Of a DNA stretch of 64,000 nt, positions 18,197 to 26,131 are shown in pieces. Position numbers and translations under genes: made by a program. The DNA is taken from contig NZ_LGTB01000004.1 of NCBI RefSeq assembly GCF_001238275.1, positions 232,267-296,266 of the forward strand, in the 5' to 3' direction. The notes beneath the pieces are model-generated. The model had not been told where the DNA came from. It made no database searches and was given only the letters and a program-made list of their open reading frames with translations. This stretch comes from Bradyrhizobium viridifuturi. GTDB lineage: Bacteria > Pseudomonadota > Alphaproteobacteria > Rhizobiales > Xanthobacteraceae. Numbering within the stretch: the first letter of the stretch is position 1; every line of letters begins with the position of its first letter.

Positions 18197-18536
18197 CAAG
18201 GAGGCCGTTCGACAAAAGCGCAACACAGCGTCAAGCGCCCCGGATACCTGTATCCGTAATTCGCATAAGGTATATTATGGAATATTTATATCTACAATTA
18301 GATCAGATATTTAGTGGGAAATCTTCGCACCCGACCGCAGCATGGCGTCGGTCCAGACCTGTCGGATCGCACCGCGATCAACGCGCACGCGTCTCGTCAG
18401 AAAGCCGATATTGCCGAGGCGTACGGACGCTGCAATAAGCCCCAGCTGTGCAGAGATCGCTGGTGACCCCGCGGCATCAGGTCCGTATAGGATGGCATCT
18501 CAGAACAACAACAAGCCTCTCGAGGGAGCAACACCA
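18197..18536 (+). other. Upstream region of TRAP transporter with AT-rich block and palindrome
   Basis: 340 bp without a recognised gene. A perfect inverted repeat lies at 18241-18256. It is followed by a strikingly AT-rich stretch (about 18257-18315) in this GC-rich window, a possible promoter or protein-binding site for the dctP operon. Confidence 0.5.
18241..18256. promoter_or_regulatory. Inverted repeat, candidate operator
   Basis: CGGATAC-CT-GTATCCG, two perfect 7-bp arms around 2 bp. It borders the AT-rich block upstream of the TRAP operon. The cognate regulator is unknown. Confidence 0.4.
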
Positions 18537-19556
18537 ATGAGCTTTTCACGACGCACGCTACTGAAGGTCTCCGCCGCTTCCGCCGTCCTGGGCGGAATTG
18601 GCGCGCCGTATGTGGCGCGCGCCCAGTCGGCCGAGTTCTCCTACAAGTTCGCCAACAACCTGCCGGAGTCGCACCCGTTCGTGGCGCGCGCCCGGGAGAT
18701 GGCCGCGGCGATCAAGACCGAGACCAACGGCCGGTTTGACCTGCAGGTGTTCCCGAACAGCCAGCTCGGTTCCGATACCGACATGCTGAGCCAGGTGCGT
18801 TCCGGCGGCGTCGAGTTCTTCACGCTGTCAGGCCTGATCCTGGCGACCTTGGTGCCGGCGGCCTCGATCAACGGTATCGGCTTCGCATTCCCTGACTATC
18901 CCACGGTCTGGAAGGCCATGGACGGCGAGCTCGGCGCCTATGTGCGCGGCGAGATCAACAAGGCCGGCCTCGAGGTCATGGACAAGATCTGGGACAACGG
19001 CTTCCGCCAGACCACCTCGTCGACCAAGCCGATCAACGGTCCTGACGATCTCAAGGGCTTCAAGATCCGCGTGCCGGTGTCGCCGCTGTGGACCTCGATG
19101 TTCAAGGCGTTCGATGCGTCGCCCGCCTCGATCAATTTCAGCGAGGTCTATTCGGCGCTGCAGACCAAGATCGTCGAGGGCCAGGAAAACCCGCTGGCGC
19201 TGATCTCGGCTGCGAAGCTCTACGAGGTGCAGAAATACTGCTCGATGACCAACCACATGTGGGACGGCTTCTGGTTCCTGATGAACCGCCGGGCCTGGGC
19301 GGCTCTGCCTGATGATATCAAGACCATCGTCGCCAAGAACGTCAACGCGGCCGCCGTCAAGGAGCGCGAGGACACCGAGAAGCTCAACGCCACCGTGAAG
19401 CAGGAACTGGCCGGCAAGGGCCTGGTGTTCAACCAGCCGGAAGTCGGGCCGTTCCGCGACAAGCTGCGCGCCGCCGGCTTCTACGCCGAGTGGAAGGGCA
19501 AGTACGGCGAGAAGGCCTGGGATCTGCTCGAGAAGTCCGTCGGCAAACTGTCCTGA
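18537..19556 (+). CDS. dctP: TRAP transporter substrate-binding protein DctP family
   Basis: 339 residues from ATG 18537 (GAGGGAG at 18522-18528). Tat signal with SRRTLLK and a cut near ARAQS. The mature protein has the DctP-family fold: FANNLPESHPFV, FDLQVFPNSQLGSDTDML, and LKGFKIRVPVSPLWTSMFKA. The binding-site Arg of the family (KIRVP) is present, suggesting a carboxylate ligand. It acts in the periplasm and delivers to the fused permease 37 bp downstream. The adjacent acyl-CoA ligase suggests an organic acid substrate. Confidence 0.93.
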   Translation: MSFSRRTLLKVSAASAVLGGIGAPYVARAQSAEFSYKFANNLPESHPFVARAREMAAAIKTETNGRFDLQVFPNSQLGSDTDMLSQVRSGGVEFFTLSGLILATLVPAASINGIGFAFPDYPTVWKAMDGELGAYVRGEINKAGLEVMDKIWDNGFRQTTSSTKPINGPDDLKGFKIRVPVSPLWTSMFKAFDASPASINFSEVYSALQTKIVEGQENPLALISAAKLYEVQKYCSMTNHMWDGFWFLMNRRAWAALPDDIKTIVAKNVNAAAVKEREDTEKLNATVKQELAGKGLVFNQPEVGPFRDKLRAAGFYAEWKGKYGEKAWDLLEKSVGKLS

Positions 19557-19593
19557 TCGATCAAGCGGGAGGCTTGCCAGCGGGAGATTTGCT

Positions 19594-21480
19594 ATGGCTC
19601 ATGTCGAGATGACGCCGGCCGTGGCCGGCGAGGCGGCGTCACAGCCCCCTCGCCGCCGCTCTGTTCTCGGTTCCATCGAGGCGGCGCTCGGATGGCTGGT
19701 GGAGATCCCGGCGGCGATCCTCGTCGTCGCCGAGGTCGTGATCCTGTTCGCCGGCGTGGTGTCGCGTTACGTGCTGCATGCGCCGCTGATCTGGTCCGAC
19801 GAGCTGGCGTCGATCCTGTTCCTGTGGCTCGCGATGCTTGGATCGGCGGTGGCGTTCCGCCGCGGCGAGCACATGCGGATGACGGCGCTGGTCGCGAGCG
19901 CCGGGCCGCGGCTGTGGGCCTATCTCGACGTGGTCGCGACCTGCGCCGCGCTGGCGTTCCTGATCCTGATCCTGCGGCCGGCCTACGAATACGCCTACGA
20001 GGAAAGCTTCATCACCACGCCGGCGCTGCAGATCTCCAACACCTGGCGCGCGGCGGCGCTGCCGGTCGGCACCTGCCTGATGGCGCTGTTCGCGCTGCTG
20101 CGGCTGGCGCGGGTCGGCAACATCAAGACCTTCCTGCTGGCGGCGCTGACCGTGGTCGCGTTGATCGCCGTGTTCTGGCTGGCGCAGCCGCTGCTGCGGC
20201 CGCTCGGCAACCTCAATCTGATCATCTTCTTCGTCGGCGTGGTCGGCTTCTGCGTGTTCGCGGGGGTGCCGATCGGCTTTGCCTTCGGCATGGCGATCTT
20301 CGGCTATCTGGCGCTGACGACGCGGACGCCGCTGATGGTGCTGGTCGGGCGGATGGACGAGGGCATGAGCCACCTGATCCTGCTGTCGGTGCCGCTGTTC
20401 GTCTTCCTTGGCCTGCTGATCGAGATGACCGGCATGGCGCGGGCGATGGTCGCATTCCTGGCGAGCCTGCTCGGGCATGTCCGTGGCGGCCTGCATTACG
20501 TGCTGGTCGGCGCCATGTACCTGGTGTCAGGCATCTCCGGATCGAAGGCCGCCGACATGGCGGCGGTCGCACCGGTGCTGTTCCCGGAAATGAAGCAGCG
20601 CGGCGCCAAGCCGGGCGATCTGGTCGCCCTGCTCGCCGCCACCGGCGCCCAGACCGAAACCATTCCGCCGAGCCTGGTGCTGATCACCATCGGTTCGGTC
20701 ACCGGCGTCTCGATCTCGGCGCTGTTCACCGGCGGCCTGCTGCCGGGCGTCGTGCTGGCGATCACGTTGTCGGGGCTGGTGTGGTGGCGCTACCGCGGCG
20801 AGGACCGCAGCCACGTGCAGCGCGCCACCGGCAGCGAGATCGGCAAGGCGTTCGTGTTCGCCCTGCCCGCATTGGCCCTGCCCTTCGTAATCCGCTACGC
20901 CGTGGTCGAAGGCATCGCCACGGCCACCGAGGTCTCGACCATCGGCATCGTCTACGCCTTCGTCATCGGCCTCCTGATCTACCGCAAGTTCAGCTGGCGG
21001 CGGCTGTTGCCGATGCTGATCGAGACGGCGTGCCTGTCGGGCGCTATCCTGTTCATCATCGGGACCGCGACCGGCATGGCCTGGGGCCTGACCCAGTCCG
21101 GCTTCTCGCGGGCGCTGGCGGCGTCGATGACCGGGCTGCCCGGTGGCTCGGCGACCTTCATCGCGGTCTCGATCCTGGCCTTCGTGATCCTCGGCAGCGT
21201 GCTCGAGGGCATCCCGGCGATCGTGCTGTTCGGGCCGCTGCTGTTTCCGATTGCGCACCAGGTCGGCGTCCATGAGGTGCACTATGCCATGATCATCATC
21301 CTGGCGATGGGCATCGGGCTGTTCGCGCCGCCGTTCGGCGTCGGCTATTATGCCGCCTGCGCCATTGGGCGCGTCGATCCGGCCGAGGGTATCCGGCCGA
21401 TCTGGGGCTACATGCTGGCGCTGTTGATCGGCCTGATCATCGTCGCCATGTTCCCCTGGATATCGATCGGTTTCCTTTAA
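19594..21480 (+). CDS. TRAP transporter permease, fused small and large subunits (DctQM)
   Basis: 628 residues. Residues about 25-190 form the DctQ domain of four helices (YVLHAPLIWSDELASILFLWL). From about 205 follows the DctM domain (FVGVVGFCVFAGVPIGFAFG, SGISGSKAADMAAVAP, GAQTETIPPSLVLITIG, GIGLFAPPFGVGYY). Fused QM permeases are known. They use a Na+ gradient with the DctP-type binding protein. It is placed between dctP and the acyl-CoA ligase in one operon. Confidence 0.94.
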   Translation: MAHVEMTPAVAGEAASQPPRRRSVLGSIEAALGWLVEIPAAILVVAEVVILFAGVVSRYVLHAPLIWSDELASILFLWLAMLGSAVAFRRGEHMRMTALVASAGPRLWAYLDVVATCAALAFLILILRPAYEYAYEESFITTPALQISNTWRAAALPVGTCLMALFALLRLARVGNIKTFLLAALTVVALIAVFWLAQPLLRPLGNLNLIIFFVGVVGFCVFAGVPIGFAFGMAIFGYLALTTRTPLMVLVGRMDEGMSHLILLSVPLFVFLGLLIEMTGMARAMVAFLASLLGHVRGGLHYVLVGAMYLVSGISGSKAADMAAVAPVLFPEMKQRGAKPGDLVALLAATGAQTETIPPSLVLITIGSVTGVSISALFTGGLLPGVVLAITLSGLVWWRYRGEDRSHVQRATGSEIGKAFVFALPALALPFVIRYAVVEGIATATEVSTIGIVYAFVIGLLIYRKFSWRRLLPMLIETACLSGAILFIIGTATGMAWGLTQSGFSRALAASMTGLPGGSATFIAVSILAFVILGSVLEGIPAIVLFGPLLFPIAHQVGVHEVHYAMIIILAMGIGLFAPPFGVGYYAACAIGRVDPAEGIRPIWGYMLALLIGLIIVAMFPWISIGFL

Positions 21481-21505
21481 AGCACCTTGCGGATCGGATA
21501 GAGCC

Positions 21506-23155
21506 ATGAGTGCAGCTCAAAACCAGTACTCGATCGGGCTGGACAAGACGCCGGCCAACTACGTGCCGCTGACGCCCCTGAGCTTCCTGGCGCGCTCGGC
21601 GGCCGTATATCCCGACCACATCAGCGCGGTCTATGAGGGCCGCAGCTTCACCTGGAAACAGACCTACGAGCGCTGCAAGCGCTTCGCGTCCTATCTCGCA
21701 GGCCGCGGCATCGGCCATGGCGACACGGTCGCGGCGATGCTGCCGAACATCCCGGCGATGAACGAGCTGCATTTCGCGGTGCCGATGACCGGCGCGGTAC
21801 TGAACGCGCTCAACATCCGCCTCGACGCGGCGTCGATCGCGTTTCAGCTCGACCATGGAGGCGCCAAGATCATTCTCGTCGACCCCGAATTTTGCCACGT
21901 CATCGCGGAAGCGCTGAGCCAGATGAAGGGCGCAAAGCCGTTCGTGATCGACGTCGATGATGCCGCGTTTAGTGGCGGCAAGCGGATCGGCGAGATCGAA
22001 TACGAGGCGGCGGTCGCGCAAGGTGACGCGTCTTTCGTGGAGCGGCCGCCTGCCGACGAATGGGATGCAATCGCACTGAGCTATACGTCGGGCACGACGG
22101 GCAACCCGAAGGGCGTGGTGACGCATCATCGCGGCGCCTATCTCAATGCGGTCAGCAACATCCTCGCCGGCAATCTCGGCCAGCATCCGGTTTATCTCTG
22201 GACGCTGCCGATGTTCCACTGCAACGGCTGGTGCTTCCCCTGGACCATCGCGGCGACCGCCGGCGTCAATGTCTGCCTGCGCAAAGTCGATCCGGCCAAG
22301 ATCTTCGAGCTGATCCCGCAGCACGGCGTCACCCACATGTGCGGCGCGCCGATCGTCTACAACACGCTGATCAACGCGCCCGACGCACCGAAGGGCGGCA
22401 AAGCGAAGCCGGTCATTGGCTTGATCGCGGGCGCGGCGCCGCCGGTTGCGGTGCTCGAAGGCGCCGAGCGCATCGGCATCAAGCTGACCCATGTCTACGG
22501 GCTGACGGAAGTCTATGGTCCCGCCTCGGTCTGCGCCGAGCAGCCGGGCTGGGACGAACTGTCGGCCGATGCGCGTGCGCAGCTGAAGCGGCGTCAGGGC
22601 GTCTCCTATCCGCTGCAGGAGGGCGTCACGGTGCTCGATCCCGAGACCATGCGCGAGGTGCCGCGCGACGGCGAGACCATCGGCGAGGTCATGTTCCGCG
22701 GCAACATCGTGATGAAGGGTTATCTGAAGAACGAGAAGGCGACGCAGGAAGCCTTTGCCGGCGGCTGGTTTCACACCGGCGATCTCGGCGTGCTCGACGA
22801 GCACGGCTATGTCATCATCAAGGACCGCTCCAAGGACATCATCATCTCCGGCGGCGAGAACGTCTCCTCGGTCGAGGTCGAGGACATCCTCTACAAGCAC
22901 CCGGCCGTGCTGTTCGCGGCTGTCGTCGCCAAGCCCGATCCGAAATGGGGCGAAGTGCCCTGCGCCTTCATCGAGCTGAAGGACGGCGCCAACGCGACCG
23001 AGGCAGAGATCATCGCCTATTGCCGCGAACATATGTCGGGCTTCAAGACGCCGAAGTCTGTCGTGTTCGGGGCGATCCCGAAGACTTCCACGGGCAAGAT
23101 CCAGAAATTCCTGCTGCGCAACGAGGTCGGATCGGCCAAGGCGATTTCGGCCTGA
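21506..23155 (+). CDS. Acyl-CoA synthetase (AMP-forming)
   Basis: 549 residues. ANL superfamily motifs in order: YTSGTTGNPKGVVTHHRGAY (P-loop), YGLTEVYGPAS (A5), TGDLGVLDEHGYVIIKDRSKD (A7/A8), and KTSTGKIQK with the catalytic Lys (A10). The PMFHCNGWCFPW segment is typical of the medium-chain/methylmercaptopropionyl-CoA ligase group. Activates a carboxylic acid via acyl-AMP to a CoA thioester. Its place 25 bp after a TRAP permease suggests it acts on the imported acid. Confidence 0.92.
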   Translation: MSAAQNQYSIGLDKTPANYVPLTPLSFLARSAAVYPDHISAVYEGRSFTWKQTYERCKRFASYLAGRGIGHGDTVAAMLPNIPAMNELHFAVPMTGAVLNALNIRLDAASIAFQLDHGGAKIILVDPEFCHVIAEALSQMKGAKPFVIDVDDAAFSGGKRIGEIEYEAAVAQGDASFVERPPADEWDAIALSYTSGTTGNPKGVVTHHRGAYLNAVSNILAGNLGQHPVYLWTLPMFHCNGWCFPWTIAATAGVNVCLRKVDPAKIFELIPQHGVTHMCGAPIVYNTLINAPDAPKGGKAKPVIGLIAGAAPPVAVLEGAERIGIKLTHVYGLTEVYGPASVCAEQPGWDELSADARAQLKRRQGVSYPLQEGVTVLDPETMREVPRDGETIGEVMFRGNIVMKGYLKNEKATQEAFAGGWFHTGDLGVLDEHGYVIIKDRSKDIIISGGENVSSVEVEDILYKHPAVLFAAVVAKPDPKWGEVPCAFIELKDGANATEAEIIAYCREHMSGFKTPKSVVFGAIPKTSTGKIQKFLLRNEVGSAKAISA

Positions 23156-23167
23156 GCTGCGCGACGC

Positions 23168-23638
23168 TCAGTCCTCCGCGAGGCGACCGAGCAGGTCGTA
23201 CAGGAGCTTCTTCTGATCGGACTTGAGCGGCGCCAGCGTCGTCGCGGTGCATGCGATCTCGATCGGGATCAATTGCTGGACCAGCGCTGTGCCGGCCGTG
23301 GTCAGGTCGATCAGGATCAGCCGCTTGTCGGTCGGATCGCGCCGGGTCGCAACCAGCCGACGCTTCTTCAGCCGCAGCACGACGTCGCGGATATTGGCGG
23401 GCTCCATCGCGACCAGGCGTCCCAGCAGGTTCTGCGACAGCGCCCCGCGCTCATAGAGCCGGGCCAGCGTCGCATATTGCGGCGCCGTCAGATCGAAGGC
23501 GCCGATCCGCTCCACCAGGTTGGACGACGCGCGCTGATAGGCCTTGCGCAGCAGGAAGCCGACCTGGTCCTCCAGCCTGTAGTCCGTCGCGAGCCGCCTG
23601 GCTGGCGCCGCCTCTGCCTTAGTCGACGTTCTCGGCAT
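23168..23638 (-). CDS. MarR family transcriptional regulator
   Basis: 156 residues. The winged helix core is TAPQYATLARLYERGALSQNLLGRLVAMEPANIRDVVLRLKKR and the wing RRDPTDKRLILI. It overlaps the 3' end of the nitroreductase gene by 20 bp and is cotranscribed behind it. A 26-bp palindrome lies 12 bp before the nitroreductase start, so autoregulation is likely. It ends 12 bp from the convergent acyl-CoA ligase gene. The inducer may be an acyl-CoA or an aromatic acid; this is inference. Confidence 0.92.
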   Translation of the reverse strand: MPRTSTKAEAAPARRLATDYRLEDQVGFLLRKAYQRASSNLVERIGAFDLTAPQYATLARLYERGALSQNLLGRLVAMEPANIRDVVLRLKKRRLVATRRDPTDKRLILIDLTTAGTALVQQLIPIEIACTATTLAPLKSDQKKLLYDLLGRLAED

Positions 23639-24365
23639 CCCGGTACATCACCTTGTGGCGCGTGGTCGAAACCCATTCGTCGATGTCGGCTTCGGTCATG
23701 AGATGCTGATCATCGAACCTGTTCCAGTTGCGGATGTCTGCGAGGCTCTTCTTCCAGCGCTTGTAGGGCGGCTTGGCCGGCGGCCCGAAGCACATGATGT
23801 CGAGCACGGATAATTCATCGGGAATGCCGAGCAGCGGCTTCATCGCCTGCTGCGCCTTCTCCTGCCCGATCGCCGTCACCCACCAGACATTATAGCCGAG
23901 GGCGGCGGCCGCGAGATGCGCCGACATCGTCGCCGCCGCCACGCTCTGCAGCAGAATGCGCTCGGCATTCTGCTTGTACATCGTGTCGAGCGCGGAGCCG
24001 TCGTTCAGCACCGGAAACGCCTTGACCCAGCGGAAGTCGCTGGCGACGACGATGAAGCCGGGAGCAGACGCGAGGCCACGATAGTCCGGCGTCGGAAACT
24101 TCATCTTGAGCCGGGCGCGCGCGACCTGCTCCTCGCGGAAATACTCCGTGATCCTGTTCTTGAGGTCCTGGTCGGTGACCACGATGAAGTGCCAGGGCTG
24201 GGCATTGGCTCCCGACGGCGCGTGCCGGGCGGCCTCCAGGATCATGTCGTAATGCTCTGATGGCATCACGTAACTGGAATCGAAGGCGCGTGTGGTCAGC
24301 CGGTTTTTCACGACATCCATCAGCGCGTCGTATCGCGTGCGGTCCGTGTAATCGCGCGCAACCAT
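23619..24365 (-). CDS. Nitroreductase family FMN oxidoreductase
   Basis: 248 residues. The N-terminal signature is KNRLTTRAFDSSYVMPSEHY with AARHAPSGANAQPWHFIVV, which contacts FMN. AAATMSAHLAAAALGYNVWW lies in the middle, and LGIPDELSVLDIMCFGPP near the end. Members reduce nitro compounds, quinones or enoates with NAD(P)H; the substrate here cannot be read. First gene of a two-gene operon with marR; the palindrome immediately upstream suggests induction by the MarR ligand. Confidence 0.9.
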   Translation of the reverse strand: MVARDYTDRTRYDALMDVVKNRLTTRAFDSSYVMPSEHYDMILEAARHAPSGANAQPWHFIVVTDQDLKNRITEYFREEQVARARLKMKFPTPDYRGLASAPGFIVVASDFRWVKAFPVLNDGSALDTMYKQNAERILLQSVAAATMSAHLAAAALGYNVWWVTAIGQEKAQQAMKPLLGIPDELSVLDIMCFGPPAKPPYKRWKKSLADIRNWNRFDDQHLMTEADIDEWVSTTRHKVMYRDAENVD

Positions 24366-24376
24366 TGGAGCCTCCC

Positions 24377-24402
24377 GATATTGTTATGATCATAACGATA
24401 TC
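24377..24402. promoter_or_regulatory. 26-bp palindrome, probable MarR operator
   Basis: The centre GTTATGATCATAAC (24383-24396) is a perfect palindrome. Outside one mismatched pair the symmetry continues for five more pairs (GATAT ... ATATC). It ends 12 bp upstream of the nitroreductase start, where a repressor would block transcription of the nitroreductase-marR operon. Confidence 0.75.
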
Positions 24403-24518
24403 GAAGGCACGCAAAAGTTCAATGCCCGACGGCGGGTATCGGGCGCTCACCGCGACGGGTGGAACCGCGCGCGTCTGATCGACACGCGGGTTCAGCTGGC
24501 TCAGCGCTATTTGAGTTT

Positions 24519-25325
24519 TCAGCCCGCCCGATCGAGCGTCAGCCGCATGCCGTCATAGGCCGGGATCACGCCGGCCGGCAGGCTCTGCCGTAGCACCTCG
24601 TAGTCGAGGTCGGAATGCATGTTGGTGATGACGGCGCGCTTCGGCTTGAAGCGCTCGATCCACGACAGCGCGTCCGCAACGCTGAAATGGCTGGGATGCG
24701 GCGCATAGCGCAGGCCGTCGACGATCCAGAGATCGAGGCCTTGCAGGGCCGGCCAGCTCTCCTCGGGAATGTCGTGCAGATCGGGCGTGTAGGCAGCATC
24801 GCCGATGCGGTAGCCGAGCGCCGGAATCCGGCCGTGCTGCACCAGGAAGGCCTCGAGCTTCAGCGGACCACCCTTCCCCGTGACCGTATGGCTCTCACCG
24901 GCCTCGATCGAATGCCGGGTCAGGATCGGCGGATAGTCGCTGCCCTCCGGCGAGATGAAGCAATAGGAGAACCGCGCCATGATGTCCTTGGCGGTCGACT
25001 GGTTGAAGTAGACCGGGATGCGGCGCCGCTGGTGCAGCACGACCGAACGCAGATCGTCGATGCCATGGGTCTGGTCGGCATGCTCATGGGTCAGGAACAC
25101 CGCGTCGATATGCTCGACGTCGGCGTCGATCAACTGCTCGCGCAGATCGGGCGCGGTATCGATCACGACCCGCGTGGTGCCGTGCTCCATGGTGCGCTCG
25201 GCCATGATCGAGCAGCGGCGGCGGCGGTTCTTGGGATTGTTGGGATCGCAGGCGCCCCAACCGAGCGCCGGGCGCGGCACGCCGGCGGAAGAACCGCAGC
25301 CCAGGATGGTCAGTGTCAGTGTCAT
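24519..25325 (-). CDS. MBL-fold metallohydrolase, PhnP-like
   Basis: 268 residues. ILGCGSSAGVPRPALGWGAC at the N-terminus is typical of the PhnP/RNase Z-like subgroup. The metal motif is THEHADQTHGID, with further ligands in HSDLDYE and others. PhnP-type enzymes hydrolyse cyclic phosphodiesters. It overlaps tatD by 4 bp and is the last gene of the leftward metG-tatD block, an arrangement common in Rhizobiales. Confidence 0.9.
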   Translation of the reverse strand: MTLTLTILGCGSSAGVPRPALGWGACDPNNPKNRRRRCSIMAERTMEHGTTRVVIDTAPDLREQLIDADVEHIDAVFLTHEHADQTHGIDDLRSVVLHQRRRIPVYFNQSTAKDIMARFSYCFISPEGSDYPPILTRHSIEAGESHTVTGKGGPLKLEAFLVQHGRIPALGYRIGDAAYTPDLHDIPEESWPALQGLDLWIVDGLRYAPHPSHFSVADALSWIERFKPKRAVITNMHSDLDYEVLRQSLPAGVIPAYDGMRLTLDRAG

Positions 25326-26131
25326 GCAGCAACCTTCGGTGCCGGCACCTTGGAGAACAGTCGGAAGAAGTTCTCGGTGGTCTGCTGCGAGATCTCCTCC
25401 AGCGAGACGCCGCGGGTTTCGGCGAGCACCTTGGCGACCTCGACAACATAAGATGGCTCGTTGCGCTTGCCGCGATATTTGCCGGGCGCGAGATACGGCG
25501 CATCGGTCTCGACCATGATGCGGTCGGCCGGCAATTCGGCCGCCAGCGCGCGCAGTGCGTCCGACTTCTTGAAGGTCAGGATGCCCGTGAACGAGATCGA
25601 CAGCCCAAGCGCGATCGCCTTCATCGCGAGCTCGCGGCCGCCGGTGTAGCAGTGCAGGACCGCCTTGAACGGCCCCTTCGCGACCTCATCCTCGAGGATG
25701 CGGCCGCAATCCTCGTCGGCCTCACGTGTGTGGATCACGAGCGGCAGGCCGGTTTCGCGGGCCGCGGCGATGTGCGCGCGGAAGCCGCGCTCCTGCGCCT
25801 CGCGCGAGCCGTGCTCATAGAAGTAATCCAGCCCCGCCTCACCGAGCGCCACGACCTTCGGGTGTTTGGTCAGCTCGATCAGCTCGGTTGCCGGAATGCC
25901 GTCCTCTTCATCGGCATGATGCGGATGGGTGCCGACCGAACAGTAGACGTCCGGAAAGCGCTCCGTGATCGCAAGCAGGCCGCCGAGCCGCTTCACTCGG
26001 GTCGAGATCGTCACCATGCGGCCGATGCCGGCCGCCTCGGCGCGTCCGACGATCCCGTCGAGATCGTCGGCGAAATCAGGGAAATCGAGGTGGCAGTGAC
26101 TGTCGACCAGCATGAATTTCGAACCGCTCAT
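25322..26131 (-). CDS. tatD: TatD family metal-dependent hydrolase
   Basis: 269 residues from ATG 26131, which overlaps the metG stop as ATGA. Motifs: DSHCHLD (HxH metal site), [35 protein letters not shown] and ETDAPYLAP. TatD proteins are 3'-5' DNA exonucleases or deoxyribonucleases with two metal ions. The longer frame reaching 26440 reads through metG sequence and is not used. Same operon as metG and the PhnP-like gene. Confidence 0.95.
   Translation of the reverse strand: MSGSKFMLVDSHCHLDFPDFADDLDGIVGRAEAAGIGRMVTISTRVKRLGGLLAITERFPDVYCSVGTHPHHADEEDGIPATELIELTKHPKVVALGEAGLDYFYEHGSREAQERGFRAHIAAARETGLPLVIHTREADEDCGRILEDEVAKGPFKAVLHCYTGGRELAMKAIALGLSISFTGILTFKKSDALRALAAELPADRIMVETDAPYLAPGKYRGKRNEPSYVVEVAKVLAETRGVSLEEISQQTTENFFRLFSKVPAPKVAA

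Noticed and set aside
19639..23032. Very long minus-strand open frames opposite the TRAP permease and acyl-CoA ligase genes
   Set aside because: Composition is rich in Arg, His, Gln and Asp without domains, a usual by-product of the high-GC codon pattern; the plus-strand genes have clear families.
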